Positions 44,494-57,794 of a stretch of DNA of 64,000 nucleotides are shown in pieces. Both the position numbers and the translations under genes were made by a program. Source of the DNA: Nipponacmea schrenckii (taxonomy: Eukaryota; Mollusca; Gastropoda; Lottiidae); NCBI GenBank assembly GCA_030562195.1, contig JAUJPP010000005.1, positions 35,699,106 through 35,763,105 of the forward strand. The letters are read 5' to 3'. Below the pieces are notes generated by a model. The model was given only the letters and a program-made list of their open reading frames with translations, was not told where the DNA came from and did no database searches. The stretch's first letter is position 1. Each line of letters starts with the position of its first letter.

Positions 44494-46947
44494 CGTGTTC
44501 ATTATTAATTTTGCGATTTCACTATTTATTTTAAATTATTAAAAATGAATAGAAGATGAGGACTTTTAATTGTGGAGACCTAACGTCCATTTCTAAACAA
44601 AACATAGATTATATCTGGACACGTATAGAACTGACATATCTAAATATCTAAATGTGTTATAGCAATATTCCAGTAAAGAACCATTATATTCAATATATCA
44701 TATGTGACATTCATTACCAGACAATCAACATGCTTCTACTACGTTCTTTTAACCTGTTATTTATGTAGATATGCACAACAAGCTACCCTTCTCAAATGAG
44801 ATGTTTCTTCTCAGGAACAATATATAACCGACAATCCAGATGTATTTATTGCTAAGTTGGCTGGTTAAAACCAAGATGATGAACTTATTGAAATTGGTTC
44901 AGAAGTTGACACTGTCTGACATTGTAATTAATACGTGTACTTAAAACTTGTCAGACAGTTTTGTGTGTTTCATTAATCTAAAATAAAAAAAAATGTAAAA
45001 TGTATAAGCAAGCATAGTAATAAATGGTTACCACATAATTGTAACTAGGAATGCCATTAAAAAACAGAACACATTAGATTATTCATACAATGCAATTTCC
45101 ATAACTTTTTACACACCAAGCTATACCTTCTTGGTTGTTTATTGCTTAAAATCTCGGTTTATAACAACAGACATATTGAATTGACGGCACCTTACGATTC
45201 CATAGCACTTGGTATTCTTTCATAAAAATTATAAATTAAAGGACAGATAACTCTTATGTTGTTGGCGGAAACTGCCCCTTTGCAATAAAAAGTTATAATG
45301 AAAATAAGTTTTCACACCAGAGTGTAAAAACAAAAAAATTTAAAATTTTCAACACGTATATAAGCTTCTACGATAATGATTTAGAGTTGGTTCCACCGAT
45401 CTTACAGTCCTGATGTAAATGTTGTGTTAATAGAAGGCTGGCTTGAAATGAAATTACATGGCGTCGAAAATATAACGAAAATTATTGACAATCGATTAAA
45501 AAGATATCAAATTGTGACCAGACGAAATTCAAATAAAAGTAAAGAGTGCCCTTACGGTAAAGGTCATAAAAGCAAATAGGAATACGATTTTAAATATTCA
45601 TTGTCATAATAAATCTAGAATTGTTGACATTGTTTATAAATGTTTCAAACCGATGTAGTTCGTTTAACAAAATGGCTTTGTCAACAAGGACAAATATCGT
45701 TAAGATGAAAACAATTGCTTGCAACGTGTAGGTCTGTGAGTGGTTCAAAAGAAAATTGCTTATTCTTCGAAAACTGGAGTAGAAAAATGCATGCATTGTT
45801 TGATACTTATAAATCCTCGAACGTATGGACCAGGACGGGGCAGGTCAGATAATAACGACAATTCTTCTCAGATTGTTGTAAAATTATCAAAAATGTTTTC
45901 GAAAACAATATCAAGGTAACGGTATATTGTTCCAAATTGCCATCAGAAGCCATTCGCTATCATTTGGTCTCTATTTCAGAGTTCCAGAGCAGCTGACAAA
46001 CTGTCAAAGATGACAAGAAAATGCCGGGAAGGATAGATATCCAGTTAAGATTATGCACAGAATAATTGTCGAATAGGAAACAGCGAATATACAAGTGACA
46101 TGGAGACTTTCCGACGTTTGATAAAAACACACAAATATGCGCCAATCCATTTCACTCCTCATCGCTCCACTATTTGGCTTTCCTGGAAAAGACATCCAGT
46201 CTGTCAGATTTATGTGAGTGGTGGAAAGACCGATAATCTAGTCTATTGTCTGATAGTATATTATAAACCAAAATCACAAAACAGGATACTTGTATAGCAG
46301 GCTATTTAATGTGCCTTGAAATTAAAACTGTCAACTATCGACAGGTCAGTATTGTGACAGGAAAACATGTATTTAATCAGACTGTTGGAAAGTTAGACAT
46401 GACAGAAGTCGCTTGTTAAAAGATTACGATTAACATTTTCTAATATTATATATAAAATGGCACGCAAAATTGAGATTGAGACAGCAATTATCATCGAAGT
46501 GATAGCACAGAATTCAAATTTAATTGGTGTCTAATAATATAGTCCGAAAGACATGACGTTGGATTTGACAAAAAGTCTATTGTTAAGTTAGGTGTCTCAC
46601 AATCTGTCTAAGAACAGACACTGAGATTGAAAACACGAATTTGCATGATAAAGAGACCATTCTCAGAGCATAAGAAGAAATACAGACGTAAAAACTTTTT
46701 TTCGTAATACAGGTCAAACTTGATTTTGTGATGTTATCAAGAGTGTCAATATATGCACTGTAAATGCTAATGAATGTAAATATAATATAAATGAAGTAAA
46801 ACTAAATATGTTTGACAATACCAATTATGATAGCCTTGATGGTTTACAAATAGCCAGTAGTATAATATATGATTTGTTTAAGAGAATGTACAAATGTAAA
46901 AATGATAAATAATCTTCATTATCGTTTTTAGAATGTGAGAATATATA
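44494..46947. other. Intergenic, nothing recognised
   Basis: No gene recognised; short chance frames only. Confidence 0.4.

Positions 46948-47041
<94 letters not shown>
46948..47041. repeat. (ATT)n microsatellite, about 31 units
   Basis: Uninterrupted ATT trinucleotides. On the minus strand this gives a poly-Asn frame, which is not a gene. It may be the tail of a retroposon, since two other retroposon ends in the window carry ATT tails. Confidence 0.97.
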
Positions 47042-47042
<1 letters not shown>

Positions 47043-48471
47043 GGAACCTTACCAAGTTTTCCAATTTGTATTACCTTGGGTGGCCAATGATAGACCCCCT
47101 AAATACCCAACATATCACTTTCTTGAGAGGACGTTTTTCTGAAACATTTTCTTAAAATATGATTATGAATGTATATGCGAGGTTCAAACTTTTTGTTTTA
47201 TTCCATGTTCTCATGGTTTACAGTTCATTCCTATTATCAATGTACGTCCCTAGCCTTATCCATTTAAATGAGTCTAACAATTTTCTTTTAATCCTTCATT
47301 ATATGCTATTACGTATAATTTTATGGCTACCATTGCTGAACTAGAATCATTACACTGTACTTCATTTTACTGAACAATTGTTGTTCCTTAGATTAATAAG
47401 AACACTAACATTGTTGCACTACTTTCAAATTGTGGCTTTTAGTCTTCATAAATCTTTCTGTCGTTAAACTCAATTTCATTGTCTTCAAATGTTGCTGGGT
47501 ATAAGTAAACGATTTCAACAAAAAATCTGTACAAATTGATTGTATGGTTAGTTATTGTCCATAATTGGAATAACACCATTTTCGCGATTACCATGGACAA
47601 AGTGTTACTCAATTATATCCTTCACTATTCTTTCCGAATTTTAGCCTCTTTCTATATCATAGATTTGCTTTTAGGGCTTTATGGTAAATGAAAATCTGAT
47701 ATTTAGCGAAGTATTAATTACAAATTTGTATCTTTTTCATAGGATATTTATCTTAACTGGATACGAAAAAGATGCAAAATTAATCTTATTTAAATTAGAC
47801 TGGGATAATATTGATTACCAGATAGAAAATTGGATGCTTCGATGTAGAAATCCTATCTAAAATTCCTATTTTTAGTAAATGAGCTCCTTCGCGAACCCAA
47901 TTATCATGGCGTCCTTCTACTTCATCAAAGTTACCCCGATACCTTTTGATGCGATTCGAAGAAACTCACTGAAGGTGTAGTATAAGCTTCAGGAATAATT
48001 TCAAGAGAAATAAGTTTCAATATCATGGCATATACTCCAAATTGATGAGTACTGTCGAGTTCGGAATTGAAACGGCTTAATAAGTGTCTGCTTGACCTGA
48101 TTCCTAACGATAATAACACAAGTTCTGAGGATTTGGATTTGGTCATCTTTACCTCGTTATTAATTCTACTTACGGTTTCAAAACGACTGGAAACTATCTT
48201 CATACCACTCCAAATTCCCTTTTTCAGGCTGTACAATTTGAATTTCTTAGGAAAGCGGAAAGCTACCTGGCATTGTGTGTTATTTAAACAAATTGTACGT
48301 GGAGTGTTGTATATTTATTTTGTGGTCATGTACTTGATCGCCGGAACATAGATCTGTCCATTTGATACACATGTACTTGTGTATTTTTAGTATTTTAGAC
48401 GAATTGTATATTGAGATATTATGTATTTTCGATTTTTTTCTTTTTTTTTTTTCTTTTTTTTCTTTTTTTCT
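47042..48471. other. Intergenic, nothing recognised
   Basis: No gene recognised; a T/C-rich tract (48432-48472) precedes the retroposon end. Confidence 0.4.
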
Positions 48472-48573
48472 CCAATGTATTGCCCCATGGGCTGAATGTG
48501 AGACAGGACCATGTCCTTGTGTATTGGGCCTAATTCTGACCCATGTAAAATAAAGAGTTTATTATTATTATTA
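48472..48573 (+). repeat. Retroposon 3' end, copy 2 (ATT tail)
   Basis: Same 3' block as 16157-16250 (CCAATGTATTGCCCCATGGG through GGGCCTAATTCTGACCCATG), then AATAAAGAG and (TTATTA)n. This copy retains the ATTCTGACCCATGT segment missing from copy 1. Confidence 0.8.
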
Positions 48574-49534
48574 TGTTCACGTGTTAAGTATGTCTACCAC
48601 ATAGGCAAAAATCTATTCATGTTTGCCATTGAATTTCAGTCTTTGTAATACTGAAAGTTTCCTAATTAACCCCATATATATGCTGCTTTGTGACCAATGT
48701 CATAGCTTACACTTATATAATACGTATCAACTATTGCTGATTGTCTACCGGTACCTATAATAGTCATCACTTTCCCAAACTTTTTCCTTTGTCTTCCACA
48801 TTCAGTAGTGAAGTAGTTTATGATACATTTATTTTGATAATCTAAAAAAATGTATTTATTACAAAAAGAGTTGTTGTTCACTTTCATATATATTTGATGG
48901 AATGAGTGGCGTCTTTGTACTGTTGATTTTTAGATGAAGGTCAACTTCAACAAATTTCATGCTTAATATTTTTATAAAATATTGGTTTTGAGGCGATCTT
49001 GGTTAAATTTTAAATGAAAGTCTTGTCATATCACGCCAACTAATTTCATATCTTTTTTTTAAATATTAGTTTTGAGGCGATCTGGTATAATTTTCCCAAG
49101 CCTTGATTTAGGTTATTGATTTCTTATAATGATGCGATTGAAACTTTGTCGATGAGTCAATTTAATACCTAACATTTCACTTTTTGACGATAATATTATC
49201 TGAGAAAGTATGAAACTATAAATTATAACGAAAATAAATTGCTTTCAGAACACCATTAACATCATTTACCACAATTTTGAACAAATTATGTTTCCTTGTT
49301 AAAAACACTCATTTTCGCAAAATGATACATTACATTAAATTACTACATGTATTGATATTGATGTTGATATCTTGTTAAATAATTCTTTAAATGAGTAAAA
49401 AGAAAGATTGCTTAGTACAATGATCTTGATCATTACTATAATGTGATACTAGTACTAGTACATAGCTTTTTTCAGTATAGTAACTGAACATATTGTTAAT
49501 TTGATGTTAATCTAACTCTTTTAACCATTGTCTA
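48574..49534. other. Intergenic with one short tandem duplication
   Basis: No gene. TATTGGTTTTGAGGCGATCT (about 48980) and TATTAGTTTTGAGGCGATCT (about 49065) form an imperfect 85-bp tandem pair. Confidence 0.5.
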
Positions 49535-49715
49535 ATGTGATGGTAGCTAATGTGATGACCCTCTCGCAGTTGTGATATCGTAACGCCTAATCGCACAGTA
49601 ATGTGATGGTAGGTGGCCTCTTGTAGTAGTGATATCGTTACCTAATCACACTGTAATGTGACGTTAACGAAGCCTCTTGCAATAGTGATATCGTAAAACC
49701 CAATCGCACAGTCGC
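49535..49715 (+). repeat. Tandem repeat, three units of about 65 bp
   Basis: Three diverged copies of a unit containing TGTGATATCGTAACGCCTAA TCGCACAGTAATGTGATGGT and GGCCTCTTG. Markers GTGATATCGT occur near 49571, 49630 and 49685. Confidence 0.85.
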
Positions 49716-52700
49716 AAATATTCCTTATGACGTTCATTATCAAATCATTGCTCTTTGGCCAGATGAAAATAACTGTCCTTTCTTACATTATGGGATGGTT
49801 CAACCAGTGCTTCTTTTTCTTCTGAAAAGTTATAGCATTAGCTATGGTGTCCAAGTCATCATCTGCATCTTCGTCGTCAAGTCATTTAGCCAAAACACTG
49901 CAAGTTACTTTCGTTTAGCAGCCATTAAGGATACAGAATCCCGGTGTTAAAACAATCTTCAAAAACGCACAGTCCTGTTATCTTGGTAGAAACACCACAC
50001 TGGAAACCTGGAAACAAGCTAATCATATCTGCATGATGTCTTTAGCTTATATTTAAATAATGAAAAACCAAGGAGTTTGTTGTCATGGTCGGTTTTGATT
50101 ACTACTATCATAAATCGGTTAGAAATTTGAGGAAATAAATTCAAATAAGTCCCCTTTCTTTATCGTTGAGTACAATCTTTGTAGATTAGATACACTCAAA
50201 TGAAATATTATTTCGCCGATCCCATTGATTCCCTATTCAAAATAGTATTCGTACAAATATTAGTTAATACAGATGCAAAAAGGAAAAGCATATTAAAATT
50301 TCTTTCATGTTCATTTGACATTTCTGAATTTTTCTTTCAGGCCCTGTTTTCCAGGCACTGCACATTTTATTTATGTTTTTCCAATTACAGGAAGCTGTGT
50401 CATAATATTTCACGCAATTCATTACGACTCATTGAACAAATTAGTATTAGGCGGAAATGGCTCATCGTATTTATTTTTTTCATATCATTGACATTCGAAA
50501 TAGTGCGAAACATTTAATCAGAGTAACACGAATTTCTGAATCACAACATGAAGATGAAGATCCTTAACATTCGATAAATTAGCTAACTGTTGTGGTGTGA
50601 AATTTAATTCAGAGGCCATATAATTATTTGAGATAAAATCCAAATTGAAAGAAATCCCGTATTCTAAATGAATAACATTTAATATCGATTATAATGATTG
50701 ACAAATTCACTTAGATCAAGTTTGGCCTTGTTGCTTAAATTTGATACATGATTTTGATAAATCAATCGATCACAGCTGCATTTTTAACACTACCTGCTTC
50801 AAAGATTTTAAACATGGTAAACATATATACGTTCATATTCGCAAATATTGGACTATACAGAACAATTTACCTCACTAAAAATATTTATATTGACTCGATT
50901 CCGCTCTAAAGGGCAAGAGTTTTCATGAAATTTGTAAGTTTTTTTGTAATTTAAAAAAAAAAACTGCAATGATATCCGCAACCTTTTATGAAGGAATAAT
51001 ATTTAATGAAGTTTTCTAATGGCAATTATATTGTCATTATCCTCATAGATTTTCAATGTTGGCGTTCTTTCAGAATGATTTAAGAAATAAATAAAGAATA
51101 GAATAGAAAAGAATAAAATAACTAGAGCAGTGAAAAACACCGAGCGAGCTAATTGGTACTTGTAGGTGGACCATAATCCCGAAAGATGATATTTTTGACC
51201 CAATATCAGTATTTCTATAGATAGCATAGGTCAAGGTCATTGTACACCAGAAGTCCAAGGCCACTGCAGGTCAAGGTCACGAGATTCAAACATGTCTAAA
51301 AATAATTTAAATTATAAATTCAAAATTATGTCCTCAAAACTTTTAGATAAAGAAACAAGGCTTTGAAAGAGGCGCAATTCATACAAGGAACATAGAAGGA
51401 ATTAAAGATTTGCTCAAATTTGTGAATATAAGATAACGGCTCGTGTATATTTACGGTCAGGATCTTTTCTTTTCGTAGATTGTTATTGTGCACAATAGAC
51501 AATTTATTTCGACATTGTGGACATTTTTAATTGAAGTGGGAAGTGAGGACACCAGGCGTGATTTCGAAATACCGGAAGTCCTCACACCCAAACCGGAAAT
51601 AATAAAAAAATATTAATTAGTCGATATTATTTGAATGGACAACTTGTCTATATTCTAAGAATTTCAGATTGATCAGAAAATTAGCAACAATTTTTGGGGA
51701 AATATTCAATGCGCCAGATATATCTTGTTGCAATTTACATATTTAAAAGAAATTGAGGTAAATCGATCCAGGAGCCATACAGATTCTATGCAAAAGCCTG
51801 CTCATTATGCAGTATTTCATTTCCAGTTTAGCAAATATTTGATTTTAGATATTCATTTCGTGATTCAGTCCTTTTCAAATTCTTAAGTCAGACTAGAAAT
51901 ACAATGTTATTTTATGTTTTTGCCGGAGTCCTTGCACACAAAAAAAATATAACGCCAAAAAATAAAAAAATAAAATGATTCGAAGCTCTTCGCGCTGAAA
52001 CCGGAAGTGATGCAAAAATGTTGCAAATTTCAAATATTTTACCCAAATTTTTTAAATAACAAGTATTTTTTCCGAACCATTTCAAAGCCATTTATTTATC
52101 AACTTCAGAAGATAAATCTTATTACAAGAAACAAAATAAAGAAAATCTGAAGTAAGTCGGCCCATAAATAAGCTATACAGACACGATGTACAGCTCAAGT
52201 CCGGTACAGCAAAAATTTTGATCCAGATATACATTTTTGATTCCAGCCAATTTAGAAATGTTCTGTCCAAACAAAAATGCTCTCTCTATTTCAGTATTTT
52301 CTAGAGACACCCCCATCCCCCCACAAAAAAATCGATTTTAAAGCAAAACATGAAAATCGAGATAAAAATATTTAATGTTACAGTACTGCCTCCTATTAGC
52401 CTATCTATTTTTTTATGCTTTTTCCCATAATTAAATTTCAGAAGCAGTGTGGTGGTTTAATTTGTTACAGGATCTTAATCACTGAACTTGTGTTTCCAAT
52501 AGATCTACATTCCCAGCCGCCTTTTTACAATGTTGTAAAACCCAGAAGGTTGATAGAGCCTGAGTTGTGTTTTATATCAGATTATGTACACATTATAGAC
52601 AAGTAGACACCATTAAACAATTCATAGACGTCCTCAATTATCCTTTAACACTTTAATATAGACAAACTATTTATTGTTATAAGACATGTATAAATTGATT

Positions 52701-55543
52701 TTGATGGAAAACAGAATAAGGTGGCAAATTTAATCATTGTAAAACCGAGAGTCTATAAACTTAAATTAGATTAGAAGGATAGTTAGTGTCTTTCTATTAC
52801 AACAATTTTATTATTACTCAAAAAGTGACAAGCCTTTGATAAGGTTGGAATCTGAAGATGTTCGTCGATATTTCCTATCTAGGCGATAACGGCATAATAT
52901 TATTTCTAGATTTTTTAATGTCAATTTCGCAGTTTATCTGGATATATTGATCAAGATAATTTCATATAACTTATTTTCATTTGATGAATGTTTTGTTTAT
53001 TGATACGAATATTATTAGCTTCATTGTGCTAGTCTAATGAGTCCCTCCTTTGTCATCGATTGAATCTGAAAGCAAATGGACGTTCAAAGACTGTCAGTAC
53101 TGAAGACTTTTAGGAGAATCTGACAAATAGCGGGATTTAATCGTCAAATGAGAACTATATCCTATTGGAAGTAGTAGTATATTTACTTGTAACACCAAAA
53201 TACAAATTTAAACAGTTAAAATTAAAATATTTCTGCCTAGCCAAATTAGCTTACCGGACACAAACAGTACAATCGAAAACCATGTTATAAGATCTTAGTT
53301 TGTAGTAGTAATTGGTCTTTTTCTCGGATGATTTGCTCATGTCGACTACCATGGATTTGACAGTTGGAAGTTGATTTGATTCGACCCTTATTTCAAATTT
53401 GTCCACTTTGACAAAAATAGTATTTATTATTAATCAAAATATATCGTGAATTGTATTATTATATTATGAAAAGTGAGTCGGTATCTGAATTGCTTCTATG
53501 ATAAAGCAAAACAATTTATCATCCATTTAAAATGATTATAAGATTACATTAGTGATTCTGAATTTGTTTCTAAGATAGTTCTTGACTTCCTTTTGGTCTA
53601 GATATTGCTAGTTCAAAGAGGTTTTTTAGAACACAAATATATCTTTTATAAGGATTCATATTATGACCACAGACTTCAGACTATCATAATGACTATTAGA
53701 AGACTGTAATATTACAGGGATATTAATGAACACAGTCTGATACTGATTGACATCATAACAAAACAGACTACCCAATTTAATCACTCAATAATAAACCTTA
53801 CATCTTTATTACTTTTGAATATTCCTCTATGTCTATGGACCTTTTTCTTTTTGACATGTAGACGTAAGGTCTTCCTAAACTATGTTTAGGTCTGGCTGGC
53901 GTCCGATGTCAAGTAATATTCTTCATTTACAATTCTCTTTGACAGGCTCAAATTACTTTCAAAGAATGTCTATGACTGGATGTTAGCGAGATAAGAAACA
54001 TCGACAAAATAATGTTGTTTCTCCGACATTCGTGGTAACCACACCATGTTGGAGAGGACGTTGACGGATGTATAAAGAGTGGTAACCGTTGGTAAAATTA
54101 GGAATATTGATGAAAAAAGAAATGCCAAGGTACTGGTCATCCGAACTGTTTAAAAATGTATTGGGATCAGAGAAAGAAGAAATTACACATTAAACATTAT
54201 TGCAAACGCACCCAAAAACACTTCTTCTCCAGATCATACATTGTTTTTGCAAAAATTAATTTTCACAATGATTTTCTACAAAAATATTTTGTTTGGCCTA
54301 ATGAAGACGGGCAGTGGCATGCTAATGAAGACGGGCAATGTCATGCCGAGGTGTAATGATGGAAATTTGCAAGGACAGGGGCATAAGCCTCTCCGACACA
54401 GTTGGAAATCGTTAAAAGAGTAGGCTTATGTCACTATCCTGGAAATATTTCCCTCGGAACATGCTGGGAAAATATTGGTAATGATTTGAACAAATGTAGG
54501 AAAAGTGTTAAAAGTGTCAACGCATCTTATACAGACTACAGACATGGGATTCTTGACGAAAGGCAGAAGGGTAAATGAACTATGTATTTGATAGAGAACC
54601 TATTATTCTTATTAATTTCATTGGGGATATTCCAAATCGCAAGACATTACAATTTGGATACTATTTGATTTGTAATTGTCTAATTATTACTGGAAATATT
54701 CCTGTTCATAAATAAATGGTACATACAAAGTGATGGATTTTATGATAATTTGACAAAGATCTGCCAAAATTGATCGGACTTGCCATAACTCATATACAAG
54801 TGGGAATTCTTGGCATTATACGATATAATTTACCCAAACCACAGGCATCTGTTACAGCTCAAAAGAGAATGATTATCTGTTTGTGATTTTTTTTTATTTA
54901 AAGAGATGAAGATTAGTGGCGTGTCCACTAAATTTGATTAAGAAGATTTTTGTTTACGACGATAAACCGAATAAGGATTTCCCTTTTTGGGTCTTTTAAT
55001 TGTAATCTGTTTATTATTATTTAAATTTTATTGCGTTAAGCGATAGTATAGTTAACATTAAGGGGTACTTAGAGAACACAAATCGATGTCGACGTTTTAG
55101 TGTTTGGTCTTCATCTGCTTAACATTTTCATGGTATTATGTTTTGAACATTCGCCTTTATTTGAGAAATTTCCTAATAAGATGTGATAATAATCTCGTGA
55201 TAAAGAATCTAAAGATAGCAAAAGTGTACAAAGGGGAACGCGGTATCCCCGTATGTCGACATATAAAGTCACATGCTCTGAGTAATAATGGAATATTCCA
55301 CAAAAATATTTTTCCTTTCATCCCGTTTAACACAATGGGTTCGGATATGAATAAACACCAGTAAAGAGCCTTATAAAATTACCATGTACTTTGAGATAAT
55401 AAATCTGTAGACAATCTTCGGAAATCCAGTTTCAGAAACGATATAAACCACTGTCCATCCCAGATTTGTCACGAATTTCCTCCACACTTTAGATAAGTGT
55501 CTTCACCTGTTAAATCCCATTGACCTTATCATTATTATCAAAA
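49716..55543. other. Long intergenic stretch, no gene recognised
   Basis: Only minor structure: GGTCAAGGTCA words at 51229-51281, CCGGAAGT words near 51570-52005, and a 24-bp tandem duplication (TAATGAAGACGGGCARTGKC) at 54299-54346. Open frames up to 105 codons (50200-50517, rich in Phe, Ile and Ser) show no domain, and their length is within chance for this composition. Confidence 0.4.
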
Positions 55544-57731
55544 TAGCTTGCCAGGCAAGGTAATATACGCCCACTGGCAGCATTTATTTCAAATAAAAAC
55601 TTTTCAGTAAGGTTACAATAAGTGGAATGAATTATTCAACCTACCAACCTTTTTTTTTCTAGGGTCTCTAGTTTCATTAAAAACTGTCAAGAATTGTACC
55701 TAATAACAACTCATTAAATATTTTTCAGTATTTTTATGATTTGCAATAGGGTTCACCCTTAATAATATTTTGATATTTTTAATTCTTAATAAGGCTCATC
55801 CTTGGTTGATATTAAACAATTTCAGCGAGTTTGTCAAAAAGGAATGTTTAGAGTGTTCACAAGCCAAAAGTTGAAAGCGTTTTTGAAAACAGGCGCAATA
55901 ACTGACACTAAATATTTTTCGATTTATCTGATTTTCAATGGGGTTTATCCTTGTGAGAAAACAAATACTAAAGCCAAGTTTCATCAAAATCCATTCAAAA
56001 TTGTTCTTTCTAGAGTGTTTACGAGTTAAATTGAACGCGTTTTCAAAAACAAGGTCAATAACTTGTACTAAATATTTTTCGATTTTCAATAGGGTTCATC
56101 CTTTGGAGACAACAAATACTCCAGCCAAGTTACATCAAAATCCATTAAAAATTGTTCTTTCTAGAGTGTTTACAAGCTAAAATTGAACGAATTTTCAAGA
56201 ACAAGGGCTATAACTGACACTAAATATATTTCTATTTATTTGATTTATAATAGGGTTCATCCATGGGTAAAAACAAATACTCAAGCCAAAGTTAATCAAA
56301 ATCCATTAAGAATAGTTCTTTCTAGAGTGTTTACAAGCTAAAATTGAATGCGTTTTCAAGAACAAGGGCAGTAACTCAAACTAAATTTTTTTTCGATTTT
56401 GCTGATTTTCAATAGGGTTCATCCTTGAGTTATAACACACTCTCACACCAAGTTTCATCGAAATCCATCAAGAATTGTGTCATGTAGAGTGTTTACGAGA
56501 CAAAAATCGAACGCGTTTAAAAGAACAAGGGCAATAATTCATATTAGATATATTTTGATATTTTTAATTTTCAATTAGGCTCATCCCTTGCAATATCCAA
56601 CAATTTCAGTGAGTTTTGTCAACATTGGTCATGAATTGTACCTTCTAGAGTGTTTATTAGCCAAAAAGTTAAACCCGTTTTCAAACACAAGGGCAATAAC
56701 TGACACTAAATATATTTCGATTTATTTGATTTTCAATAAGGTTCATCCTTGGGTAAAAACAAATACTCAAGCCAAGTTTTATCAAAATCCATTAAGAATT
56801 GTTCTTTCTAGAGTGCTTAAAAGCTAAAATTGAACGCGTTTTCAAACACAAAGGCAATAACTGATACTAAATATTTTTCGATTTAACTGAATTTCAATAG
56901 GGTTCATCCTTAAGTGATTTGAAATACTCATGCAAAGTTATGTCAAAATCGGTCAAGAATTGTGACTTGTAGAGTGTTTACAAGGCAAAAATCCAACACA
57001 TTTTATAGAACAAGGGCAATAATTCCTATTAAATATATTTCGATATGTGCTATTTTCAAAAGGGTTCATTCTTGGGTGATATTAAACAATTTCAGCAAGT
57101 TTCGTCAAAATCGGTCAATAACTGTGCTTTGTAGAGTGTTTACAAGCTAAAAATTGAACGCGTTTTCAAAAACAAGGGCAATAACTGATATTAATTTTTT
57201 TTCGATTTGACTGGTTTTCAATAGGCTTCATCCTTGGGTGATAACAAATACTCAGGCCAAGTTTCATTAAAATCCATTAAAAATTGTTCTCTCAAGAGTG
57301 TTTACAAGCTAAAATTGAACGCGTTTTCAAGAACAAGGGCAATAATTCATACTAAATGTTTTTCGATTTCGCTGATTTTCGATAGGGTTTATCCTTGAGT
57401 TATAACATACTCTCACACCAAGTTTCATCAAAATCGGTCAAGAATTGCACTTTGTAGAGTGTTTACGAGCCATTCAAGAACAAGGGCACAAACTCATACT
57501 AATTTTTTTCCGATTTCGCTGATTTTCAATAGGGTTCATCCTTGCGTGATCATAAACACTCATATTAAGTTTCATCTAAATCCGTCAAGAATTACACTGT
57601 GTAGAGTGTTTACGAGCAATTGTGGACGGACGGACGGACGGACGGACCGACGGACGGACGGACGGACGGACGGACGGACGGACGGATGTGGGTGACGACA
57701 ATATACGCCCCCCATTTCATGTGGGCGTATA
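55544..57731 (-). repeat. Family A 160-bp-unit repeat element, right copy (12 units)
   Basis: Inverted copy of 36682-38979, nearly identical over its length: a 97-codon by-product frame (55796-56089, minus strand) is the same, residue for residue, as the frame at 38434-38727. It lacks the duplicated unit present at about 36925-37050 in the left copy. The (GGAC)n tract is at 57623-57686, and the terminus GTGGGCGTATA ends at 57731, only 64 bp before the start codon of the secreted-protein gene. Confidence 0.92.
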
Positions 57732-57794
57732 AAAATTAATCATATAAAACATTCCTACAATCCGGCCTTTCTCACTTACAAGTCAGAGACAATC
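57728..57794 (+). promoter_or_regulatory. Core promoter candidate of the secreted-protein gene
   Basis: Two TATAAAA boxes lie here: 57728-57734, which spans the last bases of the family A terminus (GGCGTATAAAA), and 57743-57749. A CTCACTT initiator-like word follows about 28 bp after the second box, then a short leader to ATG at 57795. The more proximal box has the better spacing. Confidence 0.5.

Noticed and set aside
46825..47064. Poly-asparagine protein frame
   Set aside because: It is the complement of the (ATT)n microsatellite.
50200..50517. 105-codon frame as a membrane protein
   Set aside because: The hydrophobic, Phe- and Ile-rich composition is what AT-rich random sequence gives. 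No topology or homology supports a gene.
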